Below, in pieces: positions 49,740 to 59,221 of a stretch of 64,000 bases of DNA. Positions within the stretch are counted from its first letter, which is position 1; every line of letters begins with the position of its first letter. The translations under genes were made by a program, and so were the position numbers. The stretch is from JACVRW01 sp963811055 (GTDB lineage: Bacteria; Actinomycetota; Thermoleophilia; Solirubrobacterales; Thermoleophilaceae). Below the pieces are notes generated by a model, which worked only from the letters and a program-made list of their open reading frames with translations, searched no databases and had not been told where the DNA came from. The stretch spans positions 434,001 through 498,000 of the forward strand of contig CAWEPQ010000019.1 of the NCBI GenBank assembly GCA_963811055.1, in the 5' to 3' direction.

Positions 49740-50684
49740 GTGGGCAGGCTCGCGTTCCTGTTCCCGGGTCAGGGCTCGCAGAAGGTCGGTATGGACGCGG
49801 GCCTGCGCGCCACCGACCCGGAGCGCCTGGACGAGCTGCTGGCCACGGCGGAGGAGGCCTCGGGGCAGCCCGTGGCCCGCTACGTGGCCGATGGACCGCA
49901 GGAGGACCTCACGCGCACCGACGTGGCGCAGCCGGCCCTCTTCGCGGTCTCGCTGGCGCTGGCCGAGGTGGCGGAGGAGTGCGGCCTGCGGCCCGACATG
50001 GTCACGGGCCACAGCCTCGGCGAGTACACCGCGGCGGCCGTGACCGGAGCGATCGACCCCGCCGACGCGATGCGCCTGGTGTGTGAGCGCGGCCGGCTGA
50101 TGGCGGAGATCCAGGGGCGGAGCCCCGGGGCCATGGCGGCCACCGGCGGAGTGGAGGAGGCGCGGCTGGCCGAGTTGTGCGCCGAGGCCGCCGAGGGCCA
50201 GGCGCTCGGCCCGGCCAACCTCAACTCGCCGAAGCAGATCGTGGTGTCGGGCGAGGTGGCCGCCGTGGAGCGGCTGCTGGCGCTGCTGGAGGCCGAACCA
50301 GGAGCGCGGGGGATGCGGCTGCCCGTGGGGGCGGCCTTCCACAGTTCGTTGATGGTGCCCGTGCGCGAGGAGCTGCGGCGCCCGCTCGGGGAGGTGGAGC
50401 TGGCCACCCCGGCTGTGCCGCTCGTGGCCAACCACTCGGGCCTGCCGGTGGACGATGCCGAGGGGGTGCGCACGGCCCTGATCGAGCAGATCGCCAAGCC
50501 CGTGCGCTTCGCCGACTGCGTGCGCTCGATGGTGGGCGCGGGCTGCACGAGCTTCCTCGAGCTCGGCCCGGGCAGGGTGCTCACGGGCCTCGTCCGCCAG
50601 GTCGCGGGCCGCGACATGCACACCGGCACCGCGGACTCGCGCGAGCAGATCGAGGCCTTTGCCGAGGCCTACAGGAGCGCCTAG
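49740..50684 (+). CDS. fabD: Malonyl-CoA:ACP transacylase
   Basis: A 314-residue transacylase that loads malonyl groups on ACP for fatty acid synthesis. It starts GRLAFLFPGQGSQKVGMD, with the QxGQG-type loop, the nucleophile in GHSLGEYTA (Ser92), NSPKQIVVSG and the catalytic histidine in AAFHSSLM. Its C-terminus has FLELGPGRVLTGLVRQV. The GTG at 49740 lies six bases after the GH15 stop. Its place between two pentose-phosphate genes is unusual; no other fatty-acid gene is in the window. Confidence 0.95.
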   Translation: MGRLAFLFPGQGSQKVGMDAGLRATDPERLDELLATAEEASGQPVARYVADGPQEDLTRTDVAQPALFAVSLALAEVAEECGLRPDMVTGHSLGEYTAAAVTGAIDPADAMRLVCERGRLMAEIQGRSPGAMAATGGVEEARLAELCAEAAEGQALGPANLNSPKQIVVSGEVAAVERLLALLEAEPGARGMRLPVGAAFHSSLMVPVREELRRPLGEVELATPAVPLVANHSGLPVDDAEGVRTALIEQIAKPVRFADCVRSMVGAGCTSFLELGPGRVLTGLVRQVAGRDMHTGTADSREQIEAFAEAYRSA

Positions 50685-50694
50685 CATCGCCCCT

Positions 50695-51366
50695 TTGCGA
50701 GTAGACCTGCAGGTCTCGGACGACCCGGCCGGTGTGGCCGCGGAGATGATGGCGGCCGTGACCGGGCACATGGTGGTCACGGGCGGCTCGACCCCGCGCG
50801 CCGCCTATGGGCTGCTGGCGTCGATGCGCGACAGCTGGGACGACGTGGAGCTCTGGTTCACCGACGAGCGCTGCGTCGGGCCCGAGCACGAGCACTCGAA
50901 CTACCGGATGGTGAATGAGGCGCTGCTGGCCCACGCCCCGGGCGCCGTGGTGCACCGGATGCCCGGTGAGCACGGACCGGGTCAGGGCGCTGCGGAGTAC
51001 GAGCGCGTGATCGACGACGCCTTCGGCCCGGAGCTGCCGGTGTTCGACTTCATCCTGCTCGGCCTGGGCCCGGACGCCCACACCTGCTCGCTGTTCCCCG
51101 GTGACGACGCGCTCGGGGAGCGCGAACGGCGCGTGGTGGGGGTGGAGACGCCCGGGATGGCGCCGCTCGTGGCCCGCATCTCGCTGACGCTGCCGGTTGT
51201 GAACGCGGCGCGCGAGGCGATCTTCCTGGTCACGGGCGCCGACAAGGCGGAGGCGGTGGCCCGGGCCTTCGCCGGCCCTCCGGATCCTCGCGCCCCGGCG
51301 TCGCTGGTGGAGGGCGCGCTGACCCTCGTGTGCGACGGGGCGGCGGCTTCGCAGCTGCCTCGCTGA
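50695..51366 (+). CDS. pgl: 6-phosphogluconolactonase
   Basis: A 223-residue lactonase of the Pgl/DevB type, the second enzyme of the oxidative pentose route. VTGGSTPRAAYGLLASM is the first signature, then VELWFTDERCVGPEHEHSNYRM and FDFILLGLGPDAHTCSLFPG with the catalytic histidine. The end has ARISLTLPVVNAAREAIFLVTGADKAEAV. The start is TTG at 50695, set by the N-terminal strand; no ATG or GTG is in frame nearby. It is the last gene of the operon after fabD. A TAGCAT overlapping the fabD stop lies seven bases upstream of the TTG. Confidence 0.93.
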   Translation: MRVDLQVSDDPAGVAAEMMAAVTGHMVVTGGSTPRAAYGLLASMRDSWDDVELWFTDERCVGPEHEHSNYRMVNEALLAHAPGAVVHRMPGEHGPGQGAAEYERVIDDAFGPELPVFDFILLGLGPDAHTCSLFPGDDALGERERRVVGVETPGMAPLVARISLTLPVVNAAREAIFLVTGADKAEAVARAFAGPPDPRAPASLVEGALTLVCDGAAASQLPR

Positions 51367-51373
51367 GCGGCTG

Positions 51374-51832
51374 CTACCTGCCCAGGCCCCGCAGGAACTG
51401 GCGTGCCCGGCCCGAGAACCCGTCCAGCGGCTCGCGGACGCCCTTGAGGCCGGCGCGCAGCTCCTCGTCGCCGGCTTCGATCGGCAGCATCGAGTCCTGG
51501 AGCTCCGAGAGCAGGCGATCGGCCTCGCCGACGGCCTCCACGGCGCGCCCTACGAACGCGGCCGCGCCCTGCGAGGCCAGGCCGGTGGCCGGCGGCTCGA
51601 ACGTGGCGGCGTGGAGTCCGTGGCGGCCGGCGAACTCGGAGTGGGCACGCTTGGCGCGGCCGTACGCGAGCTGGACGGGCCGGAAGCACGCGTCCTCGAG
51701 CCTGTCGCCGCTCTGCTCGTCCATCTGCTCGTAGGCCTCGGCCAGGCAGGCGCTGGCGAAGGCGAGCTCATCGGCCGCCTGGGCGCTGGTGTCGAGCAGC
51801 TCCTGCCTGCCCTCCGCGGTGGTGAACGCCAT
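51374..51832 (-). CDS. Helical protein of unknown function
   Basis: A 152-residue, Ala/Glu-rich, all-helical protein: FTTAEGRQELLDTSAQAADELAFASACLAEAYEQMDEQ, a middle FRPVQLAYGRAKRAHSEFA, then QGAAAFVGRAVEAVGEADRLLSELQDSM. No signal, membrane helix or known domain. Its codon pattern is that of a real gene. It ends eight bases from the pgl stop, convergent to the operon, and is followed on its strand by nothing obvious; the S4-domain gene starts just upstream. Confidence 0.7.
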   Translation of the reverse strand: MAFTTAEGRQELLDTSAQAADELAFASACLAEAYEQMDEQSGDRLEDACFRPVQLAYGRAKRAHSEFAGRHGLHAATFEPPATGLASQGAAAFVGRAVEAVGEADRLLSELQDSMLPIEAGDEELRAGLKGVREPLDGFSGRARQFLRGLGR

Positions 51833-51840
51833 CGGTGGGG

Positions 51841-52047
51841 TCAGACCACCACTGCGGTGTGCTCGCCCAGCGCCACCACGTCGCCGCGATGCAGCTGCCG
51901 GCCGCGGCGAGTCTCCTGCTCGCCGTTCACGGTCACGTCGCCCTCGAGGAGAAGATCCCTGGCGTCGGCCCCCGACTCCGCGAGGTCCGACAGCTTGAGC
52001 AGCTGGCCGAGTCGGATCATGTCACCGCGAATTGCGATCTCCTCCAT
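51841..52047 (-). CDS. RNA-binding S4-domain protein (YbcJ/RlbA-like)
   Basis: About 68 residues, one small S4 domain: EEIAIRGDMIRLGQLLKLSDLAESGADARDLLLEGDVTVNGEQETRRGRQLHRGDVVALG. The pattern GQLLKLSDL plus VTVNGE and R..KL-type end matches the YbcJ/YaaA-like S4 proteins, which bind structured RNA. The ATG at 52047 gives a normal N-terminus; an upstream in-frame TTG at 52056 adds three residues. The upstream region is a 90-base gap to the penicillin-acylase gene stop. Confidence 0.82.
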   Translation of the reverse strand: MEEIAIRGDMIRLGQLLKLSDLAESGADARDLLLEGDVTVNGEQETRRGRQLHRGDVVALGEHTAVVV

Positions 52048-52137
52048 CAGCCCCAATCCTCGCAGGCCGGCGGGAAGGGGCCGGCCGACTGACCGACCGG
52101 GCGACGGGACTTGGAGCGCCGCCCGGTCGGTCTGGTG

Positions 52138-54540
52138 CTAGCGCCCGAAGCGCAGCACCTGCTGGAAGGTCGGCCTGTTCGCGAAGCGCATGGTGGTCGA
52201 GAGCAGCCCGGGCGCGAACCTGAGCCGCTCCGCCGTTGCGTCCGCACGCCACTTCGTGGCATCGGTGCCCTGTGCGGCCGAGAGCTGGTCCACAGCCGCC
52301 TTGAGTCCCGCCCACAGCGAGGTCCGGCACGCGCTGAGCGAGCCGTCTCCGCAGTAGCGCAGGTTGTACCGGTCGCGCACCCGCTCCCCGAGCAGCGTCC
52401 GGAGGTCCTTGTCGACGTAGCCGTACCAGCCGCCGCCGAACATGCCCGAGCTCCGGCCGACGAGGCTGTTGAGGTCCTCCGTCAGTGGGCCGAGCTTCGG
52501 CGTGAGCACGGCGTTCGCGAAGTTTGTCCAGGCGGGCCCGATGATGGCGGCGCCCGGGTCGTCGATCTTGCCGTCGAGGTCGCCGTCGAGCTTGCTGCCG
52601 CCCGCGTTCGACCAGGCGGTGAGCAGGGCGGCGGCCTGCCCGGTGAGGGCGTCCGGCGGGGCCGAGCGGCCCAGCACCTTGCGGATCACCGGCCACATCA
52701 CGGTCGAGCGCAGGTCCTCTGTCGCGGCGCGGTTCATGATGCTGACCACGTCGGCGATGCGCGCCTTGCGCGGGAAGTCGTCGAACATCTCGACGCGGTG
52801 GACGGAGCCGTAGGAGCGGTTGTCGTCACCGGTCTCCCAGCCGGGCGCCGGCTTGTTGTTCCAGTTGAGGAGCAGGCCGTCCGGTCCGCCCACGTCGTGG
52901 GGGTGCTCGTCCCGGGAGATGTAGCCGCGCCAGTCGTAGTTGCCGGTGCCGAGCGCCGGCAGCAGCTTGTTCGTTCCGGGCGCGCGGCGCGGCAGCTTGC
53001 CGGACGAGAAGTACGCCGTGGTCTCGCGGTTGGCGTAGCCCCAGTTGAAGGTGTAGCCGAACTGGTTGGCCGAGTCCCAGAAGCCCCGCACCGACTCGCC
53101 GCGGCCGAGCGTCATGTCGCGCAGCGCGGCCAGGGAGAGGGCCTCCTCGCCGTAGGTCGAGCGCTTGCGGGAGATCGCGTAGGGCTTGCCGCCCACCAGG
53201 ACGGTGCCGGAGACCGGGCCGTGAACCGTGACCGGGAAGATCTTCGGCACGCCGCCCAGGGTGCCCGCGTCGAAGGTCTGCATGGCGATGCACTGGCCCT
53301 TGTAGACGTAGTGCCGCGAGGCGCGCGTGGGCGCCGACCCGTTCGGCTCGCACAGCTTCTCGAGGAACTGGTCGCGGTTGTCGTTGCTCGCCGAGGTGAG
53401 GCTCCAGGCGTAGTTCTTCGTCCGCCCCAGCAGCATGTACGGGCCACCACCGGGCACGAACGCGCCCTGGGCGTTGACCCCGGGGCCGTGGAGGTCGGCC
53501 TCGAGCACGATCTCGGGGTAGTAGTAGCCGAGCTGTGGGCCCATCACGGCCATCGACTCGCGCGTGGCCGAGCGGAAGGGGTTGACGATCAGGAAGTTCG
53601 ATGCGAGCTGCCTCGGCGTGTCCGGGAGCGCCTCGGTGGTGCTCGGGTCCACGACCGGCGAGCCGGGCGTGGGGTAGCCGCTCGACGAGCCGTAGCGGAA
53701 CTTGCGCGCCGTCGTGGTCGGGGCGTCGCCGTCGTCGGCCTCCATCAGGTCCTCGAACGCCCCGGCGGCGCGCTTCGAGCCGAGCGCCGTGCGGAGCTTC
53801 GCGAGGAAGTCGGAGTTGCGGACCTCGTCGCCACCGCCGTTGCCGAAGATCGAGCCGATGAACGCGTTCACCGCGATCGCGTCGTTGACCGTCCAGGGGC
53901 GCATCGACTCCGGCACGCCCTGGGTCACGCCCGCCGCGTAGTCCTCGAGGTCCTGGAGGATCTGGCGGCCCTTGGCGCCGTAGGTGTCGACCAGCTTCTG
54001 CTTCTGCGCGTCCACCAGCGCCTCGGACTGAGCACTAGGCACGAACTCAGGGCCGTTCGTCACGAGCCCGAACGCGTTCACGCCCGGGATGTCGGCTACC
54101 GCCGCGCGGGCGGGGCCGCGGCCGAGCAGCATCAGGAGCCAGCGGTCCTGACCGGTTACGAGCCCGAGTCCGTACCAGAGGTCGGCGCGCGTGTCGGCAT
54201 AGATGTGCGGCACGCCGAACTCGTCGCGGAGGATCTTCAGGTCAGGCCGCTCGGGCGTGGGGACCACGGTCGTCGCGCCCGTGGGCTTGAAGTCCTCGCG
54301 CTTGAAGTACTTCGGGATATCCGCCTCGGTCACGTTGCCGCGGAGCGGCGTCAGACCGTCGTAGAGCGGGACCTGATCGGCGCTGTTCTTCGTGATCCCG
54401 GCTCCGCCGGCCTGGCCTGGAGGCAGGATGTTGTACGCGAAGTCAGGCCGCTGCGGCTGGTTCCAGTGCGCGCTCGCGACCGGTGCGCATGCGAGGCATG
54501 CGAGCACGGCGAGTAGGGCGGCGACGACGGGGCGGGGCAT
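52138..54540 (-). CDS. Penicillin-acylase-family Ntn hydrolase, exported
   Basis: An 800-residue amide hydrolase precursor. A signal peptide (about residues 1-24, cut near ASA) is followed by the alpha subunit, with LRDEFGVPHIYADTRADLWYGLGLVTGQDRWL, and the beta subunit starting at Ser314 in LASNFLIVNPF, the expected autoprocessing site and N-terminal nucleophile. Beta-subunit segments MGPQLGYYYPEIV, NYAWSLTSASNDNRDQF and VHGPVSG are recognisable. The natural substrate may be an acyl-homoserine lactone, acylated peptide or other amide; this cannot be told from the sequence. A repeat copy lies 67 bases upstream of the start, after ctaB. Confidence 0.92.
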   Translation of the reverse strand: MPRPVVAALLAVLACLACAPVASAHWNQPQRPDFAYNILPPGQAGGAGITKNSADQVPLYDGLTPLRGNVTEADIPKYFKREDFKPTGATTVVPTPERPDLKILRDEFGVPHIYADTRADLWYGLGLVTGQDRWLLMLLGRGPARAAVADIPGVNAFGLVTNGPEFVPSAQSEALVDAQKQKLVDTYGAKGRQILQDLEDYAAGVTQGVPESMRPWTVNDAIAVNAFIGSIFGNGGGDEVRNSDFLAKLRTALGSKRAAGAFEDLMEADDGDAPTTTARKFRYGSSSGYPTPGSPVVDPSTTEALPDTPRQLASNFLIVNPFRSATRESMAVMGPQLGYYYPEIVLEADLHGPGVNAQGAFVPGGGPYMLLGRTKNYAWSLTSASNDNRDQFLEKLCEPNGSAPTRASRHYVYKGQCIAMQTFDAGTLGGVPKIFPVTVHGPVSGTVLVGGKPYAISRKRSTYGEEALSLAALRDMTLGRGESVRGFWDSANQFGYTFNWGYANRETTAYFSSGKLPRRAPGTNKLLPALGTGNYDWRGYISRDEHPHDVGGPDGLLLNWNNKPAPGWETGDDNRSYGSVHRVEMFDDFPRKARIADVVSIMNRAATEDLRSTVMWPVIRKVLGRSAPPDALTGQAAALLTAWSNAGGSKLDGDLDGKIDDPGAAIIGPAWTNFANAVLTPKLGPLTEDLNSLVGRSSGMFGGGWYGYVDKDLRTLLGERVRDRYNLRYCGDGSLSACRTSLWAGLKAAVDQLSAAQGTDATKWRADATAERLRFAPGLLSTTMRFANRPTFQQVLRFGR

Positions 54541-54607
54541 CGGTGCATGCGCAACCGTATGGGCTGGCCTTCACGATTACTACCCCCAACCGCGCCAGGA
54601 TGACGAC

Positions 54608-54642
54608 ATCGGTGCGCAGCCGGCCGAGCCGGCTGCTTCCGC
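54608..54642 (-). repeat. Hairpin repeat element, copy 5 (intergenic)
   Basis: Thirty-five bases; on the minus strand GCGGAA, arm GCAGCCGGC, loop TCG, arm GCCGGCTGC, then GCACCGAT. It lies 13 bases after the ctaB stop and 67 bases before the penicillin-acylase start, all leftward. Relative to the gene it follows, its orientation is opposite to copies 1 and 4. Confidence 0.85.
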
Positions 54643-54655
54643 CAGGCTGCGCGAA

Positions 54656-55486
<831 letters not shown>

Positions 55487-55562
55487 GTAGTCGGAGACGA
55501 CGGACCGATGGCCGCGATCGCCTCGGCGCGCGTGCGCCCGCGCGTGCGGGAGCCGGCCTCCA

Positions 55563-56564
55563 TCAGGCGGTCACCGCCTCGGTGCGCCCGCGCGAGTGCT
55601 CCGGAGCGGGCGCGGGCACCCGGTAGAGCTGCAGCGTGAGGCCGAGCGTGGCCGTCCAGAGCAGGGTGCCGAGCGCGAGGTGCAGAACGATCAGGGTCTC
55701 GTACTCGTCAAGCCACACGTTCAGGGCGCCCACGAGCACCTGGAGCACGAGCACGGCGCCGACCGCCCCCGCCCAGCGGACCACGCCGGGACTCGGGCGG
55801 CGCCGGAGCGCCAGGGCCACGAGCGCGAGCGCGAGCAGCGTGGTCACGTACATGAACGCCCGGTGGGTCAGGTGGATGTCCACGAGCCGCGCCTGCCCGA
55901 ACGGCATGAAGTCGCCGTTGCAGCTGGGGAACTCCTTGCCGCAGGCATGGTGCGCGCCGTCGCCTAGCTGGTAGTCCGGGCGCCCGTACTTCTGGGTGCC
56001 GGCCATGTAGCCGCCGGCCACGATCGTGCACAGCACGCCGACCGTGGTGATCACGGCCAGCGCACGGAACCTCGGACCTCCGTCGGCCGGCTCCGCTCCG
56101 GCCACCTCGGGTTGCGTGGAGCGCCAGACCCAGAGCAGGCCGCCGAGCAGCAGCATCGCCAGGCCGAGGTGGGCCGCCACGAGCGCCTCCTCGAGGTTCT
56201 CCTCGACCGTCGCGCCGCCGAGGACCGCCTGTGCGAACACGAGCAGCACGAGGCCGCATGTGACCCAGACCAGGGTGCGGTTGGCGCGGTTGTGGCGCCA
56301 GGCCTGGACCGCCAGGGCGACGATCAGGATGCCGACCACTCCGGCGAGCGCGCGATGGGTGTACTCGATGATGGTGTTGAGGTCGAGTCCCGGCACCACG
56401 TCGCCGTTGCAGAACGGCCAGCCGTGGAAGCCGGAGCCGCCGGGTCCGCAGCCCAGCCCGGAGTCCGACACCCGCACAATGCCGCCCACGATGATCAGCA
56501 GGAAGGTGGCCACCCCGGTCGCCAGGGCGAGCCTCCGGTAGCCGGTGGAGGGGGCGCTGGTCAC
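55563..56564 (-). CDS. ctaA: Heme A synthase
   Basis: A 333-residue membrane enzyme that oxidises the methyl group of heme O to make heme A for aa3 oxidases. Eight hydrophobic helices are visible. Conserved parts are LLIIVGGIVRVSDSGLGCG, the EYTHRALAG histidine, VAAHLG, and DIHLTHRAFMY and VLHLALGT. Paired cysteines around CGPGGSGFHGWPFC and CGKEFPSC are the extracellular disulfides typical of actinobacterial CtaA. The GTG start is 13 bases from the ctaD stop, on the same strand. It precedes ctaB, so both heme-A steps follow the A1-type oxidase genes. Confidence 0.95.
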   Translation of the reverse strand: MTSAPSTGYRRLALATGVATFLLIIVGGIVRVSDSGLGCGPGGSGFHGWPFCNGDVVPGLDLNTIIEYTHRALAGVVGILIVALAVQAWRHNRANRTLVWVTCGLVLLVFAQAVLGGATVEENLEEALVAAHLGLAMLLLGGLLWVWRSTQPEVAGAEPADGGPRFRALAVITTVGVLCTIVAGGYMAGTQKYGRPDYQLGDGAHHACGKEFPSCNGDFMPFGQARLVDIHLTHRAFMYVTTLLALALVALALRRRPSPGVVRWAGAVGAVLVLQVLVGALNVWLDEYETLIVLHLALGTLLWTATLGLTLQLYRVPAPAPEHSRGRTEAVTA

Positions 56565-56577
56565 AGAGCGACCGAGG

Positions 56578-58269
56578 CTACAGGCTGCGTGGCGCCGCGG
56601 GCTGCGACACGGTTTCGGCTGCTCTGGCGGCCGCCGCGACCTCGCGGCGGATGTCCTTCATCGGCTCCACGCTGCGCACGCGCGGGATCACGTCGAAGTT
56701 GTTGACCGGCGGCGGTGACTGCGTGAACCACTCGAGCGTGTTCCCCTGCCACGGATCGTTCCCCGCCCGCTTTCCGTGCTTGATGCTCCGGACCACGTTG
56801 ATCAGCGTGATGAGCACGCCCAGCCCGAGCACGAACGAGCCGATGGTGGAGATGAGGTTGAAGGTGCCCACGTTCAGCTCGTCGCTGTAGTCGTAGATCC
56901 GGCGCGGCATGCCCGACAGTCCCATCGAGTGCTGGATGAGGAAGGTCAGGTTGAAGCCGACGAACATGGTCCAGAAGGACGCCTTGCCGAGCGTCTCGGA
57001 CAGCATCCGGCCGGACATCTTCGGGAACCAGTAGTAGAGCCCGGCGAAGATCCCGAACACCGATCCGCCGAACAGCACGTAGTGGAGGTGCGCCACCACG
57101 AAGTAGGTGTCGTGGAGCTGCCAGTCCACCGGGAAGATGGCGAGGATCACGCCCGAGATGCCGCCGATCACGAACAGCGCGGGCACCGCGGCGGCGTACA
57201 GGAGCGGCGTCTTGTAGACGATCGAGCCGCGCCAGAGCGTGGCGATCCAGTTGAAGATCTTGATCCCGGTGGGCACCGCGATCAGGAACGAGCTGAGCAT
57301 GAAGAAGGCCAGCACCACGGTGGAGGTGGGCGTGGTGAACATGTGGTGCGCCCACACGAGCATGCCGAGGAAGGCGATGGCCACGGTGGAGGCCGCGATC
57401 GCCTTGTAGCCGAAGATCGGCTTGCGCGCGAACACCGGCAGGATCTCCGAGATCATCCCGAAGGCGGGCAGGATCATGATGTAGACCTCGGGGTGCCCGA
57501 AGAACCAGAACAGGTGCTGCCAGAGCATCGGGTCGCCGCCGCCGGTGGGGTCGAAGAAGGCGGTGCCGAAGTGGCGGTCGGTGAGCAGCATCGTGACGGC
57601 GGTGGCCACCGCCGGCAGCGCCAGGATCAGCAGGTAGCTGTAGACGAGGATCGTCCAGACGAACAGCGGCATGCGGCCCCAGCTCATCCCGCGGGCGCGC
57701 ATGTTGTGGATGGTGGCCACGAAGTTGATCGCGCCCACCAGCGACGAGATTCCGGTGAGGTGGATCAGGAAGATCCACGCGTCCACTCCGCCGCTCGGGG
57801 AGTAGCTGTCGTCGGACAGCGGTGCGTAGAACGTCCAGCCGTTCTGCGGGGGCTCGAAGAAGACGCTCGTGTAGAAGGCCATCCCGCCGAACAGCAGGAG
57901 CCAGAAGGACAGCGCGTTCAGGCGCGGGAAGGCCATGTCGCGGGCGCCGATCATGAGCGGCACCATGTAGTTGCCGAAGCCCGCCAGGACCGGCACCACG
58001 AACAGGAAGACCATCGTGGTGCCGTGCATGGTCACGAGGCCGTTGTAGGTCTCGGGGGCCACCAGCGTGCCGTTGGGCTGCGCCAGCTGGAGGCGCATGA
58101 TCAGGGCCTCCACGCCGCCGATCACGAAGAACAGGAACGTCGCGAACAGGTAGAGGATCCCGATCTTCTTGTGATCGGTGGTGGTCAGCCACGAGAGCCA
58201 CCCGCTCGGGCGGTCGGACGGGCCGTGCATGACGATCTCGGGCCGCGCGGATGCGGTGGCTGCCTCCAC
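56578..58269 (-). CDS. ctaD: Cytochrome c oxidase subunit I, A1 type
   Basis: A 563-residue core subunit of an aa3 oxidase. It starts WLTTTDHKKIGILYL, has the helix II heme ligand in TMHGTTMVFLFVVP, HLFWFFGHPEVYIMI with the A1-type Glu261 of the proton channel, VWAHHMF with the two copper histidines, and the heme ligands HLHYVLFGG. No extra N-terminal helices are present, unlike the A2-type paralogue at 28.8-30.7 kb. The GTG at 58269 overlaps the last base of the subunit II stop; ATG 58230 is an alternative. It probably is the high-affinity or main oxidase of the chain. Confidence 0.95.
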   Translation of the reverse strand: MEAATASARPEIVMHGPSDRPSGWLSWLTTTDHKKIGILYLFATFLFFVIGGVEALIMRLQLAQPNGTLVAPETYNGLVTMHGTTMVFLFVVPVLAGFGNYMVPLMIGARDMAFPRLNALSFWLLLFGGMAFYTSVFFEPPQNGWTFYAPLSDDSYSPSGGVDAWIFLIHLTGISSLVGAINFVATIHNMRARGMSWGRMPLFVWTILVYSYLLILALPAVATAVTMLLTDRHFGTAFFDPTGGGDPMLWQHLFWFFGHPEVYIMILPAFGMISEILPVFARKPIFGYKAIAASTVAIAFLGMLVWAHHMFTTPTSTVVLAFFMLSSFLIAVPTGIKIFNWIATLWRGSIVYKTPLLYAAAVPALFVIGGISGVILAIFPVDWQLHDTYFVVAHLHYVLFGGSVFGIFAGLYYWFPKMSGRMLSETLGKASFWTMFVGFNLTFLIQHSMGLSGMPRRIYDYSDELNVGTFNLISTIGSFVLGLGVLITLINVVRSIKHGKRAGNDPWQGNTLEWFTQSPPPVNNFDVIPRVRSVEPMKDIRREVAAAARAAETVSQPAAPRSL

Positions 58270-59156
58270 TACTCGGTCTCTCCTTCCTGCGCGCGCGCCT
58301 TGCGCTGCTCGCCGAGCGCCTCGCCGGCTGCCTCGATGTCTGCGCGCTGCTGCTGCGACCAGCTCTCGAACTCGTCGGGGGTGACCGCGCGGACCTCCGC
58401 CCGCATGTCGGCGTGCCCCGCGCCGCAAAGCTCGGCGCACTGGCCCCGGTACACGCCCTCCTTGCCGCGCGGGATCTTGAACCAGGTCTTGTTCACGTGG
58501 CCGGGCACGCCGTCGACCTTGCCGCCGAGCTTCGGAATCCACCAGGAGTGGATGACGTCGGCCGCCCTCACGTCGAGCGTGACCGTCGTGCCGGTGGGCA
58601 CCACCATCTCGTAGAAGCTGTAGAGCTGCTCGGCGCCCGGGTAGTCGTAGCGCCAGAGGTACTGCCGCCCGTCCACCTCGATGTTGAGCGCCCGCCCACC
58701 GCCGGCCGGGGGGCGGGGCTGGTCGATGGAGGCGAACAGCGACTGTGAGGCCAGCCCGTCCGGATCCGAGGCCGGCGGGTTCTTGATGTCGTCCAGGTAC
58801 ACGAACGTGATCACGGTGAGCACCACGAGGATCAGCGCCGCGCCGAGCGTCCAGCCGAGCTCCAGCGGCGTGTTTCCGCGGATCTGGACCGGGGGAGCGC
58901 CGCCGCGGCGCGCACGGTGGCGCACGAGCGACCAGATCAGGGTGCCCTCGACGATCAGGAAGATCACGATCGCCACGTAGAGCGTGATCTTGTAGAGCGT
59001 GTCGATGTCGTCGGCCTGCGGCGATCCACCCGATTCCGGGGTGAAGGCGTCGGCCAGCGCGCCTGGCGCGGCGATCAGAAGTGCGAGCAGGGTCGCCGCA
59101 AGGGCGACGAGCAGCACGAGACGTGTACGGCGCCGGGGCAAGGCGCGGCGCATCAT
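58269..59156 (-). CDS. ctaC: Cytochrome c oxidase subunit II
   Basis: A subunit II of about 295 residues. An N-terminal signal (MMRRALPRRRTRLVLLVALAATLLALLIAAPGALA) leads to a short mature N-terminus, two membrane helices and the CuA domain with VIHSWWIPKLG and CAELCGAGHADM. The segment PRGKEGVYRGQCAELC is standard. ATG 59156 gives a normal signal peptide; an upstream GTG at 59225 overlaps the crotonase stop and adds 23 residues, so it cannot be excluded. It heads the A1-type set ctaC-ctaD-ctaA-ctaB. Confidence 0.94.
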   Translation of the reverse strand: MMRRALPRRRTRLVLLVALAATLLALLIAAPGALADAFTPESGGSPQADDIDTLYKITLYVAIVIFLIVEGTLIWSLVRHRARRGGAPPVQIRGNTPLELGWTLGAALILVVLTVITFVYLDDIKNPPASDPDGLASQSLFASIDQPRPPAGGGRALNIEVDGRQYLWRYDYPGAEQLYSFYEMVVPTGTTVTLDVRAADVIHSWWIPKLGGKVDGVPGHVNKTWFKIPRGKEGVYRGQCAELCGAGHADMRAEVRAVTPDEFESWSQQQRADIEAAGEALGEQRKARAQEGETE

Positions 59157-59221
59157 ATCCCTGGTCCGGACAAGCGCTCCACTTCGTGGCGGTTGCCCCG
59201 ATGTGCGCGCCGGGGCGCTGG

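Noticed and set aside
56776..58614. A 612-codon open frame on the plus strand opposite the A1-type ctaD
   Set aside because: It is rich in Arg, His, Glu and Asp repeats and mirrors the membrane helices of the oxidase in antisense; no domain.
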